Position numbers and translations under genes: made by a program. From positions 5,332,001-5,396,000 of the forward strand of contig NZ_CP140772.1 in NCBI RefSeq assembly GCF_037893185.1: a stretch of DNA of 64,000 nucleotides. The letters are read 5' to 3'. Below are positions 46,277-53,071 of this stretch, piece after piece. The stretch is from Chitinophaga sp. 180180018-3. GTDB taxonomy: Bacteria > Bacteroidota > Bacteroidia > Chitinophagales > Chitinophagaceae. How positions within the stretch are numbered: the first letter of the stretch is position 1; each line of letters starts with the position of its first letter. The notes beneath the pieces are model-generated. The model was not told the DNA's origin, did no database searches, and saw only the letters and a program-made list of their open reading frames with translations.

Positions 46277-46837
46277 CTAATAACTTAATTTTTGCCATTC
46301 CTCCTGAACCCCTTCATTGTAGCAGCTTATTCTTTCTGCAATATCTGATGGCAAAACCACATCCAACATCTTTAGTCTATCTAAATAAAAATTCAGCAAA
46401 TCAAAGGTTTCTTTATTAAATTCAAGCATCCCAATCTTATTAATAATAATTTTATCTAGTCCGATAATTTCTTTCTTGGCTAAAATAGTTAAGGCCAACA
46501 TTTCCTTTCCGTCCTTATGATTCCTTGCATAATCCATAAGAATGTTCTCATAGTGGTTCTCGTCATATTCTATCAATAAGGTACTCAGCCAAAATACTAA
46601 ATCATCATCATCTGAATTATGAGCATAGAGGCTGCTCATTTCAACTTTAGGTTTGCTAATTATCGAAAAAATTCGCTCCGCTATATATGACCGCCATTCT
46701 TTATGCTTCTTTAAAGAAGCTAAAGATTTATTTAACAGCAAAGTTGTCTGTACGATGAAAATGTCAAGTGATAAAATTACATCTTCAATATCGTCACTTT
46801 CAAGCTTGGCAATAAGCTCTTCATTACTATATTTCAT
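46277..46837 (-). CDS. Putative immunity protein, helical repeat-like
   Basis: 186 residues, all helical in appearance (MKYSNEELIAKLESDDIEDV, LTILAKKEIIGLDKIIINKI), similar in style to HEAT-like immunity proteins. Its ATG overlaps the end of a short fragment (CHEI stop at 46827) in another frame. Called immunity from its position in the Rhs array. Confidence 0.45.
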   Translation of the reverse strand: MKYSNEELIAKLESDDIEDVILSLDIFIVQTTLLLNKSLASLKKHKEWRSYIAERIFSIISKPKVEMSSLYAHNSDDDDLVFWLSTLLIEYDENHYENILMDYARNHKDGKEMLALTILAKKEIIGLDKIIINKIGMLEFNKETFDLLNFYLDRLKMLDVVLPSDIAERISCYNEGVQEEWQKLSY

Positions 46838-46985
46838 GGCAATAATTTCTTGTAACAGTGAACTTTCTCTTCAATTCAGCATTAGAAGGTATTGCATAAA
46901 TACAACTATTCCAAATCAGCTCTCTTGCGTTTACTCCTTGATATAAAGCCTGCTCCACTAAAAAACTAACAGTGGATGTTGCTTT
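46827..46985 (-). pseudogene. Short coding remnant before the 46277 immunity gene
   Basis: About 52 codons after an in-frame TGA read FLVEQALYQGVNARELIWNS then CIYAIPSNAELKRKFTVT. It ends in a TAG that lies inside the start of the next gene. It could be the end of a toxin or of an older immunity gene; I cannot decide. Confidence 0.35.
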
Positions 46986-47023
46986 TCATTTGACTAAAAC
47001 ATTCCTATTTACCTTAATTTACA

Positions 47024-47149
47024 TCACTGATGTTCCTGGGCTGAAATCTGTGATAAAATCTCTCTTACCGTATTCCCTGTTGTTCTGAATGCGTTAATAC
47101 CAGAATCAAATTTCGGATCATTCACAGCCAATCTATCTCTAACTTCAAG
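47024..47149 (-). pseudogene. Tail of a displaced Rhs toxin
   Basis: 41 codons between two stops read LEVRDRLAVNDPKFDSGINA then FRTTGNTVREILSQISAQEH. The text looks like the helical C-terminus of a toxin. No Rhs core and no full domain remain. The 47150-47300 stretch upstream is more GC-rich and holds no gene I can name. Confidence 0.45.
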
Positions 47150-47307
47150 TTAATTTAATTCCTCTAAGCCGGTCTCTGGAACGCATAAAAGACTTAACGA
47201 TGCCAGCGCGCGCCGGAAGAAGATAGAAATATATCCTCTATTCTCTCGATGGACTCCTGCGCGATGCCAAAATCAGAGCCGCGTATAAATAAGTAATATT
47301 CTATAAA

Positions 47308-47338
47308 AATAAATCCGGACTGCATACCCGGCTTTATT
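47308..47338 (-). terminator. Hairpin abutting immunity gene stop
   Basis: AATAAATCCGG (47308-47318) pairs with CCGGCTTTATT (47328-47338), one G-T pair, 9-base loop. It begins at the base next to the immunity stop codon at 47339. Its inner sequence (TCCGGACTGC) is close to that of the hairpin at 48943-49005 (TCCGGTCTGC). Confidence 0.65.
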
Positions 47339-47767
47339 CTATGAAGCATAATAATTCTCATTGATCAAAAAAACAAAGCGATCTGGTTCTTTACGCTCCA
47401 ATACGCCCTTATCAACAAGTTCTAAAAATATAGAATCAAGGTCATCTATTTGTACATCAGGTTTCCCTTTTGTATAACTCTCTATAAATCGATTAAATTT
47501 CCAATCCGATATTCTAATTTTATTTTCTTTTAAAATATCAATATCATAGTCTACTATAATATCGTCAACTTCCAATGTACACCCACTGCCATGATATTGA
47601 TACTTAAATTTCTTTCCATCAAAACTAAATACACCGTTTCTGGGAAAGAGCTCTCCTGCCTCATTATAGGAAGGGAAACCGCCCACGTTATACTCTCTGT
47701 TCAAATAACTATTAAACAATCTGACATACTGTAAAAACTGGTAAATATACTGTTCTACCTATTGCAT
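47339..47767 (-). pseudogene. DUF6896-like immunity gene with nonsense codon 3
   Basis: From ATG 47767 the frame is ATG-CAA-TAG, then reads VEQYIYQFLQYVRLFNSYLN, ELFPRNGVFSFDGKKFKYQY and HGSGCTLEVDDIIVDYDI down to a stop at 47339. The region after the TAG aligns with the N-terminus of the paralogue at 45142-45633, so the ancestral start was here and codon 3 is now a stop. A shorter product could start at TTG 47719 (126 residues). No toxin sequence precedes it. Confidence 0.55.
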
Positions 47768-47875
47768 TATTCGATAATTTTTAAATTGTAGTCTCCTGAT
47801 TTAATATAATCCATTTTACTTATAGCAGTGATATTGAACTAAACAGACTTATACGCATTAACATATAAAACACTA

Positions 47876-47896
47876 AACCCCGCTAGTGGCGGGGTT
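47876..47896 (-). terminator. Putative terminator after 47932 immunity gene
   Basis: AACCCCGC (47876-47883) pairs perfectly with GCGGGGTT (47889-47896) around a 5-base loop, about 35 bases after the immunity stop. A T-rich stretch follows on the minus strand. Confidence 0.7.
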
Positions 47897-47931
47897 AGCT
47901 AAATTTCAATCCGACTTTACAGTAGAACTCC

Positions 47932-48309
47932 CTAATCTATCCAGGGAATGTTTCGACTCTTATACCCACCATTCTCCGGTAATAAGTCTTCATAATCGCA
48001 CGAGGCAACAGCAGCCATATTTTTCTCCCATAACCAACGTAGTAATTTTGCTATTTCTTCTACACAATACTGTTGAGTATTCTTATCATTAAACTCAACA
48101 TAAACAATATACCTAAAATATAAAAATCCATCAGGGAAACTCTTTTGTTCATCTTCATCAAATTCATCATTTTTCTGTACAAATAATTCGTAATTACTTG
48201 TATTGATAAATGATATTGAGGTAATTTTTCCATTAAGCAGTCTACATAATCCACTTAGTAATTCCTCTTTTGATACACTTCCGGTAACGTATATTGAACA
48301 ATTTAACAT
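47932..48309 (-). CDS. Immunity protein for the NTase-type toxin
   Basis: 125 residues (MLNCSIYVTGSVSKEELLSG; KLLRWLWEKNMAAVASCDYE). The ATG lies 15 bases after the toxin stop codon, the normal spacing for a toxin/immunity pair. Family not recognised with certainty. AT-rich like the other immunity genes. Confidence 0.6.
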   Translation of the reverse strand: MLNCSIYVTGSVSKEELLSGLCRLLNGKITSISFINTSNYELFVQKNDEFDEDEQKSFPDGFLYFRYIVYVEFNDKNTQQYCVEEIAKLLRWLWEKNMAAVASCDYEDLLPENGGYKSRNIPWID

Positions 48310-48324
48310 TTGTATTTTTATAGT

Positions 48325-48915
48325 TTACTTTTTAATTGGAATTTGCGCCCCATTATCAAATGCGCCTCCTTTCTTTATTATAGAAAGATCAACTTTCATA
48401 TCAAGAAGCTCTTGCAGATTTTTTTCAACTCCACGAAGACCAGCGTCACCAGTAGTAATTTCCCCCGTTTTAATAGCATGTTCCATTGTTCTCCATCTAG
48501 CACTACCTGCATTAGGATTACCAAATGCTTTGGTTATTAATTCATCAAACCGCTCTGCTCCAACCTTGATAGCAATATCAATATCTGATGTAGCCTTAGC
48601 TGTTCCTGAAGCCCTGCTCCCCTGAACAACAATATCATTACTAATTTCTCCCACGCTTTGTTTCAGGTACGATGACATCTCACTAAAACTGCCCCTACTA
48701 AGCCCCTGTGGAAGCTTCATTATTGCGTTTACTTCCTCCCCTATAATAAGGATCATAATGCCTGATAATGTATTTACCCCTGCTCCTACCCTCTCCTTGT
48801 AATCTGTCACTCCGACATTATCCAATCCTTGTGCACTCCCAAGTGAAGATAAAGCATCACTACTGCGCGTCATCGCTGCTTTTATAAGGGACGTTAAAAC
48901 TAAACAAACATACAC
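48325..48915 (-). CDS. Displaced Rhs C-terminal toxin, nucleotidyltransferase-type
   Basis: 196 codons, but the only start is GTG 48915; no ATG and no Rhs core precede it, so this is a displaced tip. The linker MTRSSDALSSLGSAQGLDNV is followed by the toxin domain with VVQGSRASGTAKATSDIDIA, the GS...SDIDIA motif of minimal nucleotidyltransferases, and a third acidic residue in KVDLSII. Such toxins are thought to modify RNA or proteins with nucleotides. The Rhs barrel end found in the two cassettes upstream is missing here. Probably silent. Confidence 0.65.
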   Translation of the reverse strand: MYVCLVLTSLIKAAMTRSSDALSSLGSAQGLDNVGVTDYKERVGAGVNTLSGIMILIIGEEVNAIMKLPQGLSRGSFSEMSSYLKQSVGEISNDIVVQGSRASGTAKATSDIDIAIKVGAERFDELITKAFGNPNAGSARWRTMEHAIKTGEITTGDAGLRGVEKNLQELLDMKVDLSIIKKGGAFDNGAQIPIKK

Positions 48916-48942
48916 TCACTAATAAACCTCATTCTTATAAAT

Positions 48943-49005
48943 AGTAAAACCCATAAATAGTAAAATCCGGTCTGCGACCAGGTTTTACTATTTATGGGTT
49001 TTACT
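48943..49005 (-). terminator. Long hairpin overlapping immunity stop codon
   Basis: A 23-base perfect inverted repeat (48943-48965 with 48983-49005) with a 17-base centre TCCGGTCTGCGACCAGG. Its end overlaps the stop codon of the immunity gene at 49005-49007. It can fold on either strand and so may terminate in both directions. Confidence 0.75.
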
Positions 49006-49373
49006 TATTGAAAAAATAAATGTTCTCCAGAATAAATCCAACCATCTAATAAAGGTAACTTCTGAACTGCATCTGGTATAACACCGTCAATAAATTCAAA
49101 CTTACTGACAGTCTTCCATCCATGGGGAATCTCATCAAATGGCTTAAAAAATTGCTGGCTTATTTTCTCTAGAAGTACTTTACAATTTAATATCGTATTA
49201 TCGCTTTTAACAACTTCCGTAAAACAGTAACCCACAGGAATATCAAATTCTGAATAATCACAAAAAAAAATCATCTGATTACTATTTAGATCCCGACAAT
49301 CCAATGCTTCAACAAAATTAATCTCCAGCTCTTTTTTAAGTCTACCTATTATTTTTATCCTTATTTTTTCCAT
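49005..49373 (-). CDS. Immunity protein for the ART-type toxin
   Basis: 122 residues (MEKIRIKIIGRLKKELEINF; HGWKTVSKFEFIDGVIPDAV). ATG is 2 bases after the toxin stop codon, so translation is coupled. No family assigned; function given by position. Confidence 0.6.
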   Translation of the reverse strand: MEKIRIKIIGRLKKELEINFVEALDCRDLNSNQMIFFCDYSEFDIPVGYCFTEVVKSDNTILNCKVLLEKISQQFFKPFDEIPHGWKTVSKFEFIDGVIPDAVQKLPLLDGWIYSGEHLFFQ

Positions 49374-49375
49374 AG

Positions 49376-50397
49376 CTATTCCTTAGGTTTTAATGCGGCA
49401 GCTTGCTTATAAAAGCTATTTATCTGCTCATTTGTAAGTTTAGGAGTACTTTCCAGAAGAGCGTTCATATCTCCTTCATTTATTCTTGCTGGCAAGTTCA
49501 CCCCCATATTCTTTAAAATGCCTCTTGCCTGATCGACTGCAATTGTAACACTCGCTCTCTTTGTAAATTCGGCAGGCTTTAAATCTACTACCACGTCTCT
49601 TTCCAAAGTTTGCAGAACATTTGTAGTTACACCCACTGAAACATCCTGTAAATCTTTAGGCAACGCTATCTGCAGTATTCCGTCACCATATCTTTTGGCT
49701 TTTATTGCAAACATTGTTGCTACGGCTGGATCCGTACTCGTAGGAGTGCTAGCTGTCTTTTGGGCCCCTGGTGATCCTTCATATCCTTCAGTTGATCCTC
49801 TAAATAAATACTTCGCTTCCTCTACAGCATCTTTGGAAAATCCCATAAGGCTTCTACCTAAGCGTATTGAACCTCCTATAATCTTCCCCGCTACATATCC
49901 AGCTTCCAACGCCATAACAGCATCTCTTGAAGACTCAACCTGAGCAGCTCTCCCCTCAGCGGTTGGAGCTGCTTTATGCCCAAAACCGCCCCTGCTAATG
50001 ATAACTGAGATAGTCTTCCTCCTGTATATAAATCAATTGAAATTAGAGCCCCTATAGCATACCCTGTTCGCAAACCATTATTATAAGCATTACCACGTGC
50101 TTCTAACTCCTCTCTATTTAACTTTTTGTCTTCAGAAAGAAATAGATTCCCAATATACAATGAGCTCTTCGCATCAAAAGAATTTCCAAATTCTAACCCA
50201 TCCACATCTATTCTATCTATTGGTCTATTACTCGCAAACTGATAAGGTGTTAACATCGGATATTTCGGAAACAATGGATCCACACTCAGGAAGCGGCCTA
50301 CACACGGATCATAAACCCTCATCCCATAATCCTGCTCATTCCCCTCTCCCTTCACCTCATTATCATTCTCCTTCCCATTAAACCCATAACGATATCT
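49376..50397 (-). pseudogene. Displaced Rhs tip with ADP-ribosyltransferase-like toxin, frameshifted
   Basis: Starts right after an in-frame TGA (50398-50400) with RYRYGFNGKENDNEVKGEG, the same codon at which homology with the full-length Rhs gene begins, and continues GRFLSVDPLFPKYPMLTPYQ. Near 49989-49992 (CCCC on the plus strand) the frame breaks; one extra G would join LSLAG to GGFGHKAAPTAEGRAAQVES in the second frame. The toxin part has FRGSTEGYEG and TPTSTDPAVATMFAIKAKR, then LERDVVVDL, as in R-S-E ADP-ribosyltransferases. No ATG start exists. Silent and broken as it stands. Confidence 0.65.
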
Positions 50398-50460
50398 TCA
50401 AATTCAATTCACTAGAGTTAACGCACAAGAAAATATATTTGTCTTATTGACCTACCTTTT

Positions 50461-50500
50461 GGTCAGCTACAAATCTCCCAAATGATTATTGTAGCCGACC
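50461..50500 (-). terminator. Hairpin downstream of 50575 immunity gene
   Basis: GGTCAGCTACAA (50461-50472) pairs with TTGTAGCCGACC (50489-50500), 12 bases with one G-T pair and a 16-base loop. It lies 75 bases after the immunity stop; no clear T run follows, so terminator function is less certain. Confidence 0.45.
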
Positions 50501-50574
50501 CGGGTCAAATGTTGATTGTAAGATTTTGAAAGGACATTGTATCCACTGACGCGTTTTAGACATATACTTGAAGG

Positions 50575-51099
50575 CTACCTGCTCATCCAATATTTTAAAC
50601 AATCTTCCAAGTCTAAAATGTCATTACCACAATCTTCGCCGTCATACTTGTCGGAAACTTTGAACGCTTTCAATGCAGCTTCCAAAAATGAAATAAATAA
50701 TTCTTTTTTATCATAATTAACATGATTTACTGTTTTGCCCTGAACAATATGCTTTAATAATACAATACTCTTACTAATAGACTCCACCTTAATCAAGGTA
50801 TCTGATTCCAAGTAGGGCATCTCGAATCCTTTTCCTGCTTTTATATCATCAAGGAAACCGACAAATTGCCCATATAACCAATACGGATAATCCCAGTCTT
50901 TGAAGTCTAATATCTTTTTGCCATTGATAGTTATAATTATTGCCCCTTGAATATACATTAAATGCCCCTCAAACCATCCTGCATTCGCTTTAACTAACTC
51001 ATCATTATCCAACGAAAAAAAAAATTCTGGCACGGGTTTCTTCTGATGAACTCCTCCTTGTATTTGCAACAGTCTAAGATAATTTTCAATTATCAGCAT
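50575..51099 (-). CDS. Immunity protein for the GRHH-type toxin
   Basis: 174 residues (MLIIENYLRLLQIQGGVHQK; WDYPYWLYGQFVGFLDDIKA), with an acidic C-terminus (DKYDGEDCGNDILDLEDCLK). ATG is 25 bases after the toxin stop codon. It resembles the generic immunity proteins that pair with basic RNase toxins, but no family is assigned. Confidence 0.6.
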   Translation of the reverse strand: MLIIENYLRLLQIQGGVHQKKPVPEFFFSLDNDELVKANAGWFEGHLMYIQGAIIITINGKKILDFKDWDYPYWLYGQFVGFLDDIKAGKGFEMPYLESDTLIKVESISKSIVLLKHIVQGKTVNHVNYDKKELFISFLEAALKAFKVSDKYDGEDCGNDILDLEDCLKYWMSR

Positions 51100-51124
51100 A
51101 TATTTTATTTAAAAATTACCAACA

Positions 51125-52090
51125 TCATTGTTTTTCAAAAAATTGACCTATACGACTTTTATTCTTGGGATCTATACCCAGTTGATATGTTTTGCCATTC
51201 ACCTCAAAAACTCCTTGTGTGCCCCCTTTACCACTCATCATTTGCTCGATCCTATCCTTATTATTTCTTACTATCTGTCGAATCGTACCCACAATATTGT
51301 CAACAGTTGTTTTGTTCGAAAAATTTGATTGAATTGTTGCATCTAATCCTTGTCTATAATTAGGATGATGACGACCCAAAATATGAGTTAATCCAGCTTT
51401 ATCTAGCATCAACTTCCGATTTTTTCCAACTTGGAAGGCTACATTTTTAAAATCTTTAACAACTTCGTTCAATTCATGTGTAACAATATTTTTAGGAATT
51501 TCGCCCAACATGTGGCTAATTTGTCCGGCAACAGTAGCATTGGGACTTTTTGCCAACATAGTAACTCCCTGTAGCTCCCCTGTATGTCCTCCCATATATA
51601 AAGACCCTACTCCTAATACATCACCCACTGTTGCAACCGCCTGTTCTGTATTAGTTCGCTCTCCAGCCCAAACAGTTTTGAGTCCAATCGGCATATCATT
51701 TTCATCTCTTTCTACAACAGATCTCCATTTATAACCACCACTTGTTGAGAATACAACATCCGCAGCAAAGTACATTACATTTTGAAAAGCATTTCTTAAA
51801 TTAAACGCTGTTTCCAATGTAAGTTTTGTCTCATGATAATTGATTCTGTCATAATAAATAACGTCCTCTAAGCCGTCAAGGTCAATGGCAACAACAGGTT
51901 TGTTTCCTGCAAACTGATAAGGAGTGTAAAAGGGAAATTTCTTCGACAAGGGGTCAACATTTAGGAATCTTGCAACACGTGGATCGTATATTCTAAATCC
52001 ATAATCCTGCTGATTCCCCTCCCCCTTCACTTCATTATCATTCTCCTTCCCATTAAAACCCCAACGGTATAACCTCACATCCAACACCAC
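51125..52090 (-). CDS. Displaced Rhs tip with BECR/EndoU-like putative RNase domain
   Basis: 321 codons from GTG 52090, open upstream to a TAA; there is no ATG. The first ~70 residues repeat the Rhs core end (YRWGFNGKENDNEVKGEGNQ, FLNVDPLSKKFPFYTPYQFA). The last ~95 residues hold THILGRHHPNYRQGLDATIQ, VNGKTYQLGIDPKNK and SRIGQFF. A His-His site followed by an Asp/Glu-poor beta domain ending in RIGQFF suggests a BECR-fold RNase like EndoU; this is tentative. It is intact but lacks a normal start, so it is probably silent until recombined into the Rhs gene. Confidence 0.65.
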   Translation of the reverse strand: MVLDVRLYRWGFNGKENDNEVKGEGNQQDYGFRIYDPRVARFLNVDPLSKKFPFYTPYQFAGNKPVVAIDLDGLEDVIYYDRINYHETKLTLETAFNLRNAFQNVMYFAADVVFSTSGGYKWRSVVERDENDMPIGLKTVWAGERTNTEQAVATVGDVLGVGSLYMGGHTGELQGVTMLAKSPNATVAGQISHMLGEIPKNIVTHELNEVVKDFKNVAFQVGKNRKLMLDKAGLTHILGRHHPNYRQGLDATIQSNFSNKTTVDNIVGTIRQIVRNNKDRIEQMMSGKGGTQGVFEVNGKTYQLGIDPKNKSRIGQFFEKQ

Positions 52091-52265
52091 GGCTTTTTAC
52101 ACCCTTCCACACCTGGCACCCACTCAAAGAACTCTCGTAAATATATATCTTTTTCTTTCATCTGTTTTTCTCAGTTATTTTTTTCAATTGAAAAAAAAAT
52201 ATCATCCCCTAAACTTGTTTCTTTCATCTGATAAAAAATTCTATTCTATCAGATAAGGTAGGCAA

Positions 52266-52381
52266 CCGTGTGGAGAACAGATGAGAGGTTACTAATGCTG
52301 ATGGTATATTCTACCGCCGGGTGTTGTTCCACTGTCCAGTACTTGTTCTACCGCTGATCCCCTCATCTGTTCTCCACACGG
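52266..52381. repeat. Interrupted 19-base inverted repeat
   Basis: CCGTGTGGAGAACAGATGA (52266-52284) is the exact reverse complement of 52363-52381. Four more inner bases pair with one mismatch. The 78-base centre contains TTCTACCGC twice. It is too GC-rich for its AT-rich setting and has no reading frame. Confidence 0.7.
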
Positions 52382-52584
52382 AAGCAAGATAGTACAGCAG
52401 CTGATCAGGGTTCTAAAGCTGGTGTTCGCGCAGTCTTATTCTCCCCGATAGTCTTCGTTTTGAGGATACAACCCTAACGCATACACTATTTTTATGATCG
52501 TTAATCAGTAGCCACACTGCCGCCCCCTCCGCCATTCCCCCAGGGCCGCTGCGGCGGCAACCAGAGCTCTAGCCCCGGGGCAAA

Positions 52585-52659
52585 TCAAAAATGATTTATC
52601 TATAAGCAATAAACCCAGCCAATGGCTGGGTTTATTGCTTATAGATAAATCATTTTTGA
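52585..52659 (-). terminator. Perfect 36-base hairpin terminator after Rhs immunity gene
   Basis: Bases 52585-52620 are the exact reverse complement of 52624-52659, with a 3-base loop (AAT). The inner part AAACCCAGCC/GGCTGGGTTT is a strong stem and the outer arms are AT-rich with T runs on both strands, so it can end transcription from either side. It starts 18 bases after the immunity stop. Confidence 0.85.
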
Positions 52660-52677
52660 AAACCTACTAGTAAATAC

Positions 52678-53064
52678 CTATGGCCACTTAGCAAACTCCT
52701 CATATGAGTTAAGCTTTAAAAACTCTTCCCGCTTCAATAGTTTTCCATGATCATTATCAATAATGACCTTTCTATCAGGAGGAATAGAGGCTACTAAGGT
52801 TTGTAGATAACGAAAATCATAAAAAAGGCAAGTAAATATATTAAACTCATTAAATTCAGAAATAACCTTTTCTTGTTCGGAGGGATCCATCATATCAAAA
52901 ATGCTGTTATCCTTTGAAACAGAAAAATAAGTTTTATGCTGATACGGAATATTATATTCTATTTCAAATTCACTTAGATCATCAAACTTAATGGCCCCCT
53001 CCGTATAAAACTTAAAATCTGACAATTTAAATGTTGAGTCAGTTATTAAAAACGCATCGTTCAT
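52678..53064 (-). CDS. Immunity protein of the full-length Rhs toxin
   Basis: 128 residues (MNDAFLITDSTFKLSDFKFY; PDRKVIIDNDHGKLLKREEF), acidic, AT-rich. ATG lies 7 bases after the Rhs stop codon, so the two genes are translationally linked. It should bind and block the PD-(D/E)XK-like tip. No family recognised; function by position. A long hairpin follows. Confidence 0.7.
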   Translation of the reverse strand: MNDAFLITDSTFKLSDFKFYTEGAIKFDDLSEFEIEYNIPYQHKTYFSVSKDNSIFDMMDPSEQEKVISEFNEFNIFTCLFYDFRYLQTLVASIPPDRKVIIDNDHGKLLKREEFLKLNSYEEFAKWP

Positions 53065-53071
53065 ATATTTC

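Larger units (their letters stand above)
52091..52677. other. Non-coding spacer between expressed immunity gene and first displaced tip
   Basis: 587 bases with no convincing gene. It contains a 36-base perfect hairpin (52585-52659), a 19-base inverted repeat spaced by 78 bases (52266-52381), a 20-base A/T palindrome (TTTTTTTCAATTG then seven A, 52178-52197) and an 8-base repeat pair ATCTGATA/TATCAGAT near 52230-52256. It would isolate the silent cassettes from the Rhs transcript. Confidence 0.6.

Noticed and set aside
47160..47300. GC-rich patch in the AT-rich cassette array, with frames such as GSDFGIAQESIERIEDIF (minus) and YILYSLDGLLRDAKIRAAYK (plus)
   Set aside because: Could be a scrap of a mobile element, but both frames are short and I cannot match either to a transposase or integrase.
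49989..49992. Phase-variable homopolymer controlling the ART toxin
   Set aside because: The run is only four bases, too short for efficient slippage, and the cassette has no start codon in any phase.
45142..53064. CRISPR array or integron-like attachment sites between cassettes
   Set aside because: Cassette borders show no regular short repeats with equal spacing; the repeats are hairpins of different sequence and the Rhs core segment.
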